From NCBI GenBank assembly GCA_033782935.1, contig JAWQEG010000504.1, positions 472,001 through 536,000 on the forward strand: DNA of 64,000 nt, given 5' to 3'. The first letter of the stretch is position 1; every line of letters begins with the position of its first letter. The notes beneath the pieces were generated by a model. That model ran no database searches, was not told the DNA's origin, and was given only the letters and a program-made list of their open reading frames with translations. The DNA comes from Petrolisthes cinctipes. Its lineage: Eukaryota > Arthropoda > Malacostraca > Decapoda > Porcellanidae. Positions 47,470 to 59,095 of this stretch are shown here, piece after piece. Position numbers and translations under genes: made by a program.

Positions 47470-50400
47470 TTGTGAAGGCCAGCCTCCTCCACATAGGAGA
47501 GGGTGGACCCTCCCACACTACAAGCCTCCTCCCCGAGCACCTGAGAGAGACTGTAAGAACCGTCACCCTTCCGGTACTCGGAGAGGTGCCTACGACGAAG
47601 GTCCCCAAGGCTGGGACACTCGACAATAAGATGTCATACTGTCAAAGGGACCAGACAATCATCACAGTAGGGAGGGTGAGCCCTCTGCATTAAAAAGCCA
47701 TGAGTCAATAATGTGTGGCCAATGCGGAGACGGACAAGAGCCGTCTCCCACCGGTGGGACAGGCCACTGTAGCTCCACAAACCATGGAGCTGGCGGATGT
47801 CGCGGAGCTTGTTAGCCCCGACGGCGTCCCATCTGTCCTGCCAGCAGGAACGAACGGTAGCATCTATGTAGGGTCGAAGGTCCACTGCAGGAACAGGATG
47901 ACGCCTGGCAGGAGGCCGGGAATTGGAGACCACAGCCTTAGCCAGGGCGTCAGCCCGCTCATTCCCATCAACACCCACATGGGCCGGGACCCAACAAAAA
48001 GTGACTTTGCGGCCACGACGACCCAGGAGAACAAGCCACTCAAGAATGGCCAACACCAGGAGATGGGAAGAGTTAAAATTGAACAAGGCCTGCAAGGCAC
48101 TACAGGAATCGCTAAAAATAGTAAACGAAAGCTGAGGGAGAGTAAAAATCACTTGGAGGGCATATAAAATGACCGAGAGCTCAGCAGTATAAATGGTCAT
48201 GACAGAAGAGAGCCTGCCTCCATGGCAAAAGTCAGGAAAGACAACTCCAAAGCCAACTCCAGCATCAGACTTTGACCCATCAGTGTACACAGGGAGGAAC
48301 TCCTGTGAGTGAAGGCATGTTCTAAAAAGAGGGAACGAGCCAATGGAGGAGGAAGAGATTCCTTCTTGTCTGTAAAGCAGGTGCAGGGGAAAACTTCTGG
48401 AAGAAGCCATGGAGCCACCCTGGGGACCCTCACAGGACAAATCTGGAAGTCATCTATGCCCATCTCCTCCATAGCCTTCCTGACCTGGAAGCCAAAGGGC
48501 CATGGTGCACGAGAATGTAAAAGGTAGTACTGAGACATGATATCAAATGACACCGCCAAGCAAGGTAGGGAGTCAGGAAGTCGATGTAATCGATGCCAAC
48601 AACGAACCTTCAAGGACTGGCGATGGAGATCAAGACGTGGCTCATTAGCGTCCACCAGAAGACTGGTGATTGGGGACGACCTGAAGGCTCCGGTCGCCAG
48701 ACGTACTCCAGCATGATGGACAGGGTCTAAAACTCTGAGACGGGTATCGGTGGCAGACGAGTACACCTCACACCCATAATCGAGTTTTGACCTAATAAGA
48801 ACATGGTATTGGCGGAGGAGGGTGGCCCGATCAGCCCCCCAGGATGTATGGCTCAGGACCCTCAACAGGTTAAGAGCCTTGAGGCAAGAGACCTTAAGTG
48901 TACGTAAGTGGGGAACCCAAGTCAAACGTTTGTCAAAAAGGAGACCCAAAAAGCGAGTCTCCTCGACACATCGTATCCGATGACCATACATGAATAAGTC
49001 CGGATCCGGGTGGACGCCTCGGATGTGGCAGAAGTGCATAGCAACTGTCTTGAAAGGAGAAAATCGAAACCCATGAGAACCAGTCCAACGTGACACCCTG
49101 TCAAGGGCAAGTTGCATGCGCCGCTCCGCCACTGACATACGGGAAGCAGCAAACCAGACTGCTAGGTCGTCAACATACATCGAGTTAGCTATGCGGTCTG
49201 GAAGGGATGAGGCAATGGCATTAATTACTGCTGCAAACAATGTGACACTGAGGACGCTTCCCTGGGGGACGCCCTCCACCTGTGCAACAGATGCTGAGTG
49301 GGTTGTACCAACCCTCACAGAAAAACTGCGACCACTGAGAAACTCCTTAAGAAAGCGTGGAAGGCGACCCAGCAGGATATAATATAAATGGAGTTGCTGC
49401 AGGGTGCCATATTGCCATGTAGTGTCATAGGCTTTCTCTTAATCAAAGAATACACAGACAAGGTGTTGATGTCGTGCAAAGGCCTCACATGCAGCAGCTT
49501 CCAACCTGACCAGAGCATCTGTAGTGGAACGGTATTTACGAAAGCCAGACTGGGACGGAGACAGAAAATCACCCCATTCCAAGAAGTATACCAGTCTGAC
49601 ATTCACCATCTTTTCAAATAGTTTACAGAAACAGGAAGTCAAGGCAATTGGTCGATAATTGAGGGCAACACCAGAGTCCTGCCTGGCTTGAGGAAAGGAA
49701 GGATGGTAGCAACCCTCCACCCAGAAGGGAAGACACCCTCCAGCCAGATTCTGTTATATAAAGCTAAAAGAAATGAGATCGCCTCCTCACCCAAGTGTCG
49801 TAACATTGCATATGGGATGTTGTCTGGCCCAGGAGAAGTGTAGCCGCAGAGAGAGAGAGCAGAATACAGGTCTCTCAGGGTGAATATATGGTTATAACTT
49901 TCATTCTCGTTCCCTGAGAAATCCAGGACAGTACGCTCCTTGACTCTTAACTCATGCCTGACAGCCAGAGGTCGAGAGTCACGGCTAGACACCTTTGCAA
50001 AAGCCTCCGCCATGGTATTGGCCACTGTCAAACCATCCATGATCTTAATTCCATTGACCTTAAGTACAGGTGGAGAACTAGGAGAAAACTTCCCCGCCAT
50101 CTTACGGACTCTCCTGAACACTTGGGTGAGTGGAGTTTTAGTATTAATTGAAGACACATAGGCCTTCCAAGATGCACGTTGGGCCTCTTTTAAAACTCGT
50201 CTAGCCCGAGCCCTAGCCCTCTAAAAGAGTTGGGTCCCCACAATTGCGACGAAGGTGAAAGAAAGCAGCGCGCTTCTCCCACACAGCAGTGGTGCAGACT
50301 GGTGACCACCAAGGGACAGGACGTTTGGGAAAGTAGCCAGAAGTTCTAGGGATAGAATTGAAAGCAGCAGAGTGGAGCATATCAGTGAAATATGTTACAG

Positions 50401-51195
50401 CCTCGTCAGAGCTACCGAAATCGGCTACAGAAGAGACCGATGAAGTTAGCTCTCTAAAAAACTGCCAGTCAGCCTTCTCTAATTTCCACCTAGGGAGACG
50501 AGACTGTGGTTCGTACCTGTTACCTTCTAAAAGTATAGGGAAATGGTCACTGCCATATAAGTCAGGCAACACTCTTCAAGTAAAATCCAACAGAGCACTG
50601 GGTGAGCAAAGGGAAATGTCAATGGCGGTAAAAGTCCCAGTAGGGCTATTAAAATGTGTCACATCTCCCGTATTTAAAACCCCTAATCCCTCATCCTCAA
50701 TAAAAGAAGCCAATAAAACACCCCTGGGGTTGACCGAACTGTCACCCAACAGAGGATGACGACCATTAAAATCACCCAATAAATTAAAGGGAGATGGAAG
50801 GTCCCGTACAAGATGGTTGAGATCACCCCTCTCAACAGTAACACTGGGAGGAAGGTATAGACTGCACACAGTGTACGGGCGGTCCATAAAAACCTTAACT
50901 GCAACAGCCTGGAGCGGAGTGTCAAGCTCCAGGCTCGTGCATGGAATATCTCGGCAAACTAGGATGGCAGAGCCACCATGATGACCCTGCCCTTCAAATG
51001 AATTGGAATAAAATGCTGAGTATGCTGGAGGACTGGCAGGAATGTAGTCCCCAAGCATTGTCTCTTGGAGAGAAACACATGCAGGAGAGAAGCTAGAGAG
51101 AAGAACGCGCGGTTCCTCCCAAGAAGCACGCAAGCCATGGCAATTCCACTGAAGGACCTTGAACGGTGTTACTCTAGTACTGATTTTGGGGAAGC
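47470..51195 (-). pseudogene. LINE A5 ORF2 (APE-RT-RNase H), few lesions
   Basis: The endonuclease begins VLQWNCHGLRASWEE in the -1 frame relative to ORF1, without an ATG before the domain. It has CVSLQETML (Glu), LLGDFNGRHPLLGD and GSDHFPILLE. The RT has GPDNIPYAMLRH, YRPIALTSC, QSGFRKYRSTTDAL, CVFFD-stop-EKAYDTTW, GVPQGSVLSVTLF and MYVDDLAVW. RNase H has VYTDGSKSDAGVGFG, TAELSVILYAL, FSDSCSAL and GVDGNERADALAKA. The C-terminal CCHC is YCDDCLVPLTV-stop-H. Lesions seen: TGG to TGA near 50573, a deletion/shift near 50213, a shift near 49690, a stop at 49441, a shift near 48290, and TGA near 47634. The domain set of an autonomous element is complete. Confidence 0.88.
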
Positions 51196-53196
51196 CTCAC
51201 GGAGGTACTTCCCACTACCACCTCGACCTGAGGGTTTATTCAAACAATAAAATTTGTCTAATCCTGGGCCACTAGAAGAAGAGCGAACCCGAGGAGTAGT
51301 ACTTGGGGCAGTAATTGGAACCCGTAGATGAGTCCATGAAGCATCTGATATGTTAGAAGAAGATGAAGGTATATGAGCTGGGATATTCTTTGAAACAATT
51401 ACATTGGTTTTGTCCAGTACAGCAGTGGTATCACTGACACAGGCAGATACATCAACATCCATAATACAGGTGGTAGAGTCACTCCGCTGCTCAAGCGGAA
51501 GAGAAAGTGAATCTTTTGAAGTCACAACATCCGTGGTATCCACATTAACTTCACGCCCTTCTGATGATCCCGAAGGAAGCTTGCGAGGAGGAACTTCTGT
51601 TGAATCAAGAGATTCATCAGAACCACGAGAACGCTTCTGGTGAATTTGAGAGGAAACTATGGAAGAGTCCACAGAGATGGTTGCCTCACAAGGTAGAACA
51701 TCTATAGAGTCAAGTGCCTCAGAGGAACCACGAAGGCGTCTCTGTGGCAGTTTAGGTGACTTAAGTTTCCTTTTGGGAGAGCGTGTGGCAGTGTGAACCT
51801 CTACCACATGAACACCTTTAGCTAAAGTCTGAGAATTGTCATCAGTTGAAGGGTCACTAGAATGAGTGTCTGATAAAGTTTCCAAGACAGAGAAACTATT
51901 ATGTATAGTAACCTTAGAAACGTTCTCACTAGAGCAAAAAGCAGCTGCCTCTTGAGAGGGTTGAGAGCGTGCTGCAACCAATTTAGGGCGAAGGGAGGAG
52001 GCAGATGTCTTCACACCACCATTCTTCTGTCGCCTGAAGTTGAGTTGCCGTCTGGCACTACCTATGCTAATGAATTGAGTATTAGCCAAGTGGAGGATAT
52101 CCTGCTCAAGTAGGTACATCTTACATTGGCGAGAACGCAAGGGGTGAGCATCTCTGCAGTAAAAGCAGTAACTCTCTGACCGACACTCAGAAGTAAGATG
52201 TGAGTCAAGAGCAGAACAATTACCACACCGGGAACGGTTGTTGCAGTTCCTCTTCCCATGACCAAACTCATAACAACAGAAACACTGTAGGGGACGCTCA
52301 ACAAAAGGCTTCACCTCAAATGAGGTGGGGTTAATGTTAATGCGATCTGGGATATGCGAGCCATAGAAAGTGAGGATGATCATATTTTTACTACCTTTCA
52401 TCTTCGTTACTCGTTGGACACTGTCTGGGCACATAGCGAGAATGTCCTCTTCTGAGAATTCATACAGGTCCTCATTATATATACGCCCCTTGCTATAATT
52501 AAATGTTCGATGTGGTTTAATAGATTCAAACATGCTATCAGAAGGACAGGGGAGATTGAGGAGCATCATGGCCTGTGTAAGATCTTTGGCTCAGATTAAA
52601 ACACCCTTACCATATTTCTTTATGTGGCCCATTGGTAATAATCCAATTTCTTTCTCCAGATACCGGGAAGCATGGATAAGGTTACCACGTCCCTCCCTGG
52701 AGTAAGCCACAAACCAAAAGGGTGTAGGAACCCGACGTTCCTTTGGGACATGCTCCACAGAGTCATCAAATATATTAGGACAGTAGTCATTGTCACTGTC
52801 AACTACATTGATGGACCGCATCATCTGAGCTTTACAATGAGTATCCCCCACCGTCAGAGAATCTTTTGCCTCAAATGCTGCTTTGGCAGCAGCATTTGTA
52901 TTGAAAGTAATATAGCACCGATTAGACCTACAATCACTGTCATATGTGATTTGGATTCGAAGGACTACTCCAAAGCACTTAAAAATGGAGTGGATAGCAC
53001 CATAGGAAAAGGATGCAAGTACATTCGTTAACATTAACGTGTCCAGATCGCCAAAAGGGTTCTTCGACACAACACCCGACCTGCTAGGTCTACTCTTATT
53101 TGCAGCTTTCTGCATATTACCACGACCAGAGAGTGACGTCTCGAGGGCCTGGTCGACCACCGCTCGAGGAAGAGATTGGGGCTTTTCTGTATCCAT
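51169..53196 (-). pseudogene. LINE A5 ORF1 (CCHC gag-like), single nonsense codon
   Basis: The chain is about 675 codons in a single frame. The only visible lesion is TGA at 52591-52593 in GVLI-stop-AKDLTQAMM. A1 has Arg (CGA-type) there, so this looks like CpG decay. The N-terminal third contains an RRM-like segment (VVLRIQITYDSD, CYITFNTNAAAKAAFEAKD). Knuckles are near residues 305-370: CFCCYEFGHGKRNC (CX2CX4HX4C), CGNCSALDSHLTSEC and CFYCRDAHPLRSRQC. The C-terminal third is Ser/Asp-rich with repeated DSIDVLP/DSTEVPPRK-type units. It ends SPKSVLE and overlaps the ORF2 frame. Its role would be RNA binding and ribonucleoprotein formation. Confidence 0.85.
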
Positions 53197-53676
53197 ATAT
53201 TATTGATTTGTTGTTTTTGGCCCCAGGAGCCAAGAGCTACTACCTACCGGGCAGATGAGGGGACCGAGCGCTGGTCGCCGCGGGTGGGGTACCTCTTCCC
53301 CCACGGGGCCACTCGTTTTAAAAAAGCAGCACCAATGGCTTGAAAGTTTGCCCACAACGGTGCTGAGACCCCCTTCCCCAACATCTCCCGGCCCAGACAC
53401 CCAACCATCCAACATAGGGCGGCCCCTAGAGGGCAGCGCTGTTTGCCCGTACTGGCAGCCTAATGCATGGGAACCATTTAGTCTGGTCTCTCACTGGCGA
53501 CCTTACTAGCATGGGAAGCCCTCTCTCCCCGAAATCGGGGCAGAGCAGGGGCCAGAGCCCCCTCTAGTCTAGCTCGCCAGGTCTCAGAGACACGCAAGCC
53601 TCCCCACCACGTCAAGGCGGTTCCCGTTGGGGGGGTAATGAAGGTAGAAAAACCGTACCCAATAACGGTAATTCAT

Positions 53677-56600
53677 TCAATATTTACCATATTCTTTTAT
53701 ATTGTCCAAACATTTTCCACTGTCGAATAACAACCCTCCAATGATGTTTTCCTTGCATTCGATATAAGGTTGTTGCAATTTTCCAATCTTACTTCTTTCT
53801 TCAACATAGCCAGTACAGTCAAGCACAAAATGTTTTAAGTTTTCTGGATCTGTTCCACACATCTTACATCCTGTTTCATTGTCCTCTTTTCTAAATCTTT
53901 TTCTATCTCCCAAGTTTAAAGTATTTGTCCTACATTTAAATAACACCACTGATGCTGGTGTATTGTCATATAGTTCCTCTGTCATTTCCATTTCCTTTTT
54001 CCATTTTCTGTAAATCTTTAGGGTAGTCTTACTTTCCATTTCCTCTCTCCAGTTCTTAGTGTCCAATTCATAAATCTTGTTTAGGAGTTCTTGCTTCTTC
54101 ATGGTTTTTAGTTTATCTAAATTGATATCTAATGCTTTCATTCCCTCCTCACATTCCTTCATCCATTTATTTGTTCTATTATCCTTCAATTCTTCTACTA
54201 TTTCGTATGTTAATTTGTTTCCTCCATCTCTCATTATTCCTTGTAAATATTGTAATTTTGTTCTAAAAAATTTTTATTTCATGAGTGAGGCACCCACTTC
54301 TCCTCTTAGTCCACTAATTGCTGTGCTTTTTTCTGCCCCAAGAATTGTTCGGTACACTGAGTTTTCAATTTTTTGTAACGTATCTATTTCTTTCTTGTTA
54401 TAATCCACCACACCAGCCCCATACAGTATTCCAGGCAATGCCACACCTTTCCAGAAAGTTTTTCCAATCATTAGTTTGTTACAACTCCTGGCTGTCACTG
54501 AGTAGGTCATATTTGCTAGTTTCTTTGTTTTGTTTTTTTAAATATTAACTTTGTAATTCTTAAAACAGTCTCTCTTGTTTCCAATATCCACTCCCAAATA
54601 TTTTAATAGTCTCCACCACTTCTATCCCTTCTAGTTTTGCTGGTTGATTTTCCATATTGAAGATTATGAATTTGCTCTTATTTTTATTTAACTCCAACCC
54701 ACATTTCCTGCTTACATTGCTCTGTCTTATAATGTTTGCTTTTGCCTCGAACATTGATTGTGAAAACTGCAGTCCATTAGATCCTGTGCACCTTTGGCGT
54801 ATACCGCTTGTTATCTTTATCTCTTTTTCTATTTTTCTGCTTAAACACAGTTGTGTTGTATCATTCTGGTACACATCACTTATTATATCTATTATATTTT
54901 CATGTGTTTTTATTTCTTTTAGATTTTTTATGATCTCTTCTCTTTTTATTGAGTCCTATGCCTTCTTAAAGTCTATTGCTGCTACGATTAATGGTGTCTT
55001 GTTCTTGTAGCTTTTTTCAATACAGTACCTGAGTATGAGTATATTGTCTTCAATTCTTCTTCCCTGTGTAAATCCGGACTGCAATTCACTATTTAAATCA
55101 TTAACTTGTAGTTGTTGTTCTATTTTGCTCTTCATTATTGACATAAATATTTTGTAATCAATATTTGTGAGTGCTATATGGGTCTTAAATCCTGGGCTGT
55201 TGGTTTAACTTTTTTTGGTAGCATTACTGTTCTTGAGGTTTTCCAGGTTTGTGGGACTTTTCCTTGTCTAATTATTTTATTAAAACAGTATACTAACTTT
55301 TCTATGCATTTTTCACTATCTATCAATGCCTTGTAGCATTCTGGTTTTACCCCATCTGGACCAGCTGCCTTTTTGTTTTTCAAGCCTTTTAATGTTTTTA
55401 TAATTTCTTCTTTATTTATTATTGGTTCTTCCATGGTTGTTGTTATCCGAGCTAGGCCCATTCCAACAGTCATATCCATATGTTCCATTACCATGTACTG
55501 TCTCTTGTCTTGATTAGTTTCATTCATTATTTGTTCCTCTATAAAAATTTTGTACCTTCCTTTTTCTTGTGTGTTCCAAACCTTCTTTATGTTATTGTCA
55601 TGATTTTGGTATATATCCTTCCAAAACATTTCAAGCTCTTGAGCTGTATCTTCTGGTTTAAGTATTCCTCCCTCTGTACTATATAATTCCCCTTTGTCCT
55701 TATCATAGTTTATTTCTTTACCTTTTAATTTGTCAATATATTGCCATAATCTCTTACTTTTGTCACTACTTCCATTTATCTCCTCTGTCACCTTTTTCTC
55801 ATGTTTTATTATTGCTTCTTTGATCAATCTTTTCACCCTATCTTTTTGTACCTTATATAAGCTCCAAAGTCTATCTTTTACTTCTTCACTAGCCTCATTT
55901 CGTTTCTCTCTATTAAGCTTCTTTCTTTTCTTGATTTCCTTTCTAATTTCTTCACACATCCATGGTGGTTCAATCCTGTTTATATGTCTCTTATCCTTTC
56001 TCCTTCTATACTTTTTCTTTAATATACATTCTGCATTTCTTGTCATGATTTCACCAAACTCTACCATATCTTGTACCTCTTCATTGCACTCTCCTTCCAC
56101 TTCTTCCTTATATATCTGTAATGCTTCTTTGTCTGTTGTATAATAAATATTTTCTTGCCATTGATCATTTGTGTATTTTCTATTTTGTGTCTCTCCTTTG
56201 ATTAATATTTCAATCAAATTATGGTCAGATAATTCCGTTATTTCTTCTCTTTCATCTATTTTCATTGCTTCGTATACATCATAAAATTTATGGTTCACCA
56301 GAACGAAGTCTATCACACTTTTTTATTTTCCTCTCTCCCATGTTATCAACCCTTCACACCTCTGGTCATTGTTTAGTAGAATAAGATTATAGTTTTCCAT
56401 CCAGTTAATCCCATCTTCCCCTCGTCTATCCATTTCCTGCTCTCCAAGGAATCCCAAATGTCCGTTAAAATCCCCAAGTAGGACAAAGGGTATCTCCCCT
56501 ATATTTTCTACTATACCTTCTATTTCTGTTTTTAAACTAGTGTATCTTCTTTTATCCTCTTCTTTATTTCCCGCAGGTAAATAGACCAAAAGCAGTTTAA

Positions 56601-56800
56601 AACAAATATTTCCTAATTTACACTTGCAAAATAACAAATCCTTATTTCTAGTTGTTATCTTTTCAATTTTACTATCTTCATCCTTCTCTGACAAAATCAT
56701 CAATCCCCCTCCTTTCTTTTCCTCCATTTCCCTCATATTACTTATTGAGTATATGTGATCAGAGACTGATATTCTCATACTTTTGGTGTGTTTCCATTAA
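53677..56800 (-). pseudogene. LINE F ORF2 (endonuclease-RT, CCHC end)
   Basis: The endonuclease lies in 56778-56323 (FVLLGDFNGHLGFLGE, GLITWERGK) and 56316 on (MIDFVLVNHKFYDV, TELSDHNLIEI), joined with one stop at 56317-56322. A long Lys-rich linker, RT start KKAAGPDGVKPECYKAL and a TVMLPKKVKPTAQDLRPI block extend to 55174. RT palm pieces are in 55144-54956 (LQSGFTQGRRIEDNILIL, VAAIDFKKA with the first Asp) and 54874-54274 in broken frames. The C-terminal domain 54234-53677 has CKMCGTDPENLKHFVLDC. No RNase H is present. The frame is open for 380 codons at 56316-55174, so decay is moderate. Confidence 0.82.
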
Positions 56801-56885
56801 ACATAAAAATTCATCACTTTTAATTAAATCTTGTAATTCCGTCATCTTTACTTTTGTTAGCCCTTGAATGTTTATTAGTTTAATC

Positions 56886-57803
56886 TTACATATGATCTCC
56901 ATATATTTGTCTTCTTTCTCCTTGAAAATTATTTCTCATTAACTTTGCATCCTTTATATACCATCCCTTTTCTCCCAGTTCTCGTTTTCTTTTTAATTCC
57001 TCCCAGAGCTCCTTATTTTGTTGTCTCTCTTTCTTAGTCATATCCAAGGTGATAGATATTCTTTTTGCTAGCCTATGGTTTGTATTCTTAAGGTTCTTTG
57101 CATTTTTCAGAATCTGCCATTTCATCCATGTTTCTTTTAATTTTAACAGGAGTGGTCTCTTCTTTCCTGGTTCATTTATTAATCCTAATCTTGCTGCATC
57201 CAAAATTTCTACATCCTCTACTTTTTCTTCCCTTTGTATTATATCCAGAGAGTTTTCTATGTCTTTCTGTATCTTTTCCTTTGGTTCTGATTCCTCGGGT
57301 TCTTCTAAATTATAAATGATAATATTATTCCTCTTTCTCTCTTTTTCCTCTCTCTCTCTTTCATATCTTCAACCATTTCACTCTTTAGTTCTACTTTCAT
57401 TATCTCTATTTTCTTATCTCTCTTCTTCAGCTCTAACTCCATTTCATTCTTCATTTCCTCTAACATATCTTTCTCTAACTTATCTAAACTCTCCTCCCAC
57501 AGCATCAGTTTTTCCTCAAAGAAAGATCTCAACTCCTTTTTCATCTCATCAATCTTTTTTCCTACTTCCCCCTCTGGTGTTAACAGTCTCTTCTTTGCTG
57601 CTGGTATACATCCAGAACATATCCATACTGATTCAGAATCTTTCAACTCTCTATATAGGGTAGGACTGACCTGCTCACATCCGATGTGGAACCAGACACT
57701 ACACATATCACATTGTATTCCTCTCTCCTGTTATTTTACTGTTTTCACATCTTCCACAGCTGTCTTCTCTTCGTGCTCCGCTTCTTGCACTTCGACTAGC
57801 CAT
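56886..57803 (-). pseudogene. LINE F ORF1 with PHD-type zinc finger and coiled coil
   Basis: The start MASRSARSGARREDSCGRC is at 57803. With one small frame slip near 57717, it yields a complete PHD-like Cys4-His-Cys3: CGRC, CDMC, WFHIGC, then VWICSGC. A long Lys/Glu-rich coiled-coil stretch follows (KIDEMKKELRSFFEEKLML..), and after a further break a basic C-terminal part (57203-56886; RLGLINEPGKKRPLLLK). PHD-bearing ORF1 proteins are described for CR1-like non-LTR elements (Kapitonov and Jurka). The finger may bind chromatin. Confidence 0.8.
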
Positions 57804-57907
57804 CTTCTTCTCTTATTTTTCACTTTAGTTTATGTGGTAACTTTTATAAAGTTTACATTATTTGGGAAACTCAGCTCTCAGATTTCGAACCTGCCGCCAC
57901 CGGCTCC

Positions 57908-58130
57908 TGCAGTTCATACTCCTTCCATGCCTCCTCATATGCTATTCTATCTTCCTCACTATTGCCTACATTTTTCCTTAGTCTTCTACACTTCCTATTA
58001 TTCTCCTTCCTCGCATTCTCAATATCTTCATTCTACCAGCTCTTCATCAATCTTCTTTTATTGCTATTCCTCACCCTTCCTATCCTTCTCTCACCCACCT
58101 CTGTCACTTTCCTAATCAGGGAATCATTCA
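57908..58130 (-). pseudogene. LINE G 5' fragment beside the zinc-finger gene
   Basis: It is nearly identical to 63583-63808. It reads DELNDSLIRKVTEVGERRIG and EDIENARKE.. on the minus strand and is cut at 57908, where LINE F begins. It is part of the duplicated segment described under findings. Confidence 0.85.
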
Positions 58131-58318
58131 GTTCATCCACTCAGTCACAACCAGTGTTGCCAATTTTGTAGTACCAATTTCCCACAGATTAAGGATTTTT
58201 TTCCCACACATTGAAATGAAGATCCCAAAAAACAAATAAAGACAAATTTTATTGTTTCTTTTTAATGTACATGAATATTGTATTAATACATTTCTCCACA
58301 CTAAAGAAAAGAAATTGC

Positions 58319-58990
58319 TTAATATTTGACAACCATATTCTCTCCTGTGTGTATAAGTATTTTCTTCTTTAGACAACGTTTTCTCACAAACTTTTTACCA
58401 CATTCTTCACATTCAAAGTTCCTCTCTCCTGTGTGTATAAGTATGTGTTGCTTTAATTCACTCTTAGTCACAAACTTTTTACCACATTCTTCACATTCAA
58501 AGTTCTTTCCTCCTGTGTGTATAGGTATGTGTTCATTCAGTTTACTCTTCCTCACAAACATTTTACCACATTCTTCACATTCAAAGTTCTTCACTCCTGT
58601 GTGTATAAGTATGTGTTTCTTTAAATTATCCTTTCTCACAAACTTTTTACCACATTCTTCACATTCAAAGTTCCTCTCTCCTGTGTGAACAATGCTGTGT
58701 TTCTTAAGGTCAGATTTCCAACTAAACTTTTCACCACACTCATCACACATAAACATTTTCTTTCCAGTATGAGTCAACAAATGGTGAGTGAGATGGCATT
58801 TCCTACTAAACTTTTGACCACATTGTTGACAGACCAACTTGTTACACTTCTCTTCTCTGACAACATTGATGGTGTCACTTCCTTCCACCTCCATCACTAA
58901 CACAGCTTTATTCTGCCACCAATATGACCACTTGGTTATTACTGTTGTCAGAGCTGCCAACCACACTGTTATTGGTGTCAGGGCTGCCAA
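58319..58990 (-). CDS. C2H2 zinc-finger protein
   Basis: This is a 223-residue frame. A leader (MAALTPITVWLAALTT..; an alternative start is MEVEGSDTINVV at about residue 33) is followed by six tandem C2H2 fingers joined by HTGE/G-type linkers. Finger 1 is CQQCGQKFSRKCHL.., finger 2 is CDECGEKFSWKSDL.., and fingers 3-6 are near-identical CEECGKKFVRK units. In finger 6 the first zinc-binding His is replaced by Lys (RCLKKKILIH), so only five are complete. It is expected to be a nuclear DNA-binding protein. The leader includes a short tandem repeat (GCCAACCAC..) and may contain an unrecognised intron. Downstream AATAAA-like words lie in the 3' flank (58230-58245 region, minus). Confidence 0.75.
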   Translation of the reverse strand: MAALTPITVWLAALTTVITKWSYWWQNKAVLVMEVEGSDTINVVREEKCNKLVCQQCGQKFSRKCHLTHHLLTHTGKKMFMCDECGEKFSWKSDLKKHSIVHTGERNFECEECGKKFVRKDNLKKHILIHTGVKNFECEECGKMFVRKSKLNEHIPIHTGGKNFECEECGKKFVTKSELKQHILIHTGERNFECEECGKKFVRKRCLKKKILIHTGENMVVKY

Positions 58991-59095
58991 CCACAGTGTT
59001 ACTTCATATGAATCTGAAACAATAACAATACCAGTCTTACATCATTTGAAGATTCAAACATTTACTGTAATATTCTGTAGCACCAAAAATTGACA

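Larger units (their letters stand above)
47171..53634 (-). mobile_element. LINE family A copy A5 (full-length, best preserved)
   Basis: It is about 6.46 kb. The minus-strand 5' leader starts CCCCCCAACGGGAACCGCC near 53634. ORF1 53196-51169 is broken by one stop. ORF2 from about 51195 to 47470 has a few lesions. The 3' UTR ends in AATCAATCAATATCA at 47171. It is the reference copy for the family here. The 3' end abuts LINE C, and the 5' end abuts LINE F's 3' end. Confidence 0.9.
53636..57907 (-). mobile_element. LINE F (PHD-finger ORF1, EN-RT), near full length
   Basis: The minus-strand order is 5' leader (57907-57804), ORF1 with PHD finger (57803-56886), ORF2 (about 56800-53677), and a very short 3' end with a TACCGTTATTGGGTACGGT hairpin finishing at CTTCATTACCC. 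There is no RNase H domain. Its 5' end borders a LINE G fragment and its 3' end borders A5. Confidence 0.85.

Noticed and set aside
54077..56143. Several Ser/Phe/Leu-rich plus-strand frames
   Set aside because: They are antisense shadows of LINE F ORF2, whose Lys/Glu-rich minus strand gives Phe/Leu/Ser on the other strand.
57316..58171. Plus-strand Ser/Leu/Phe-rich frames
   Set aside because: They are reverse-strand readings of LINE F ORF1 and the LINE G fragment.
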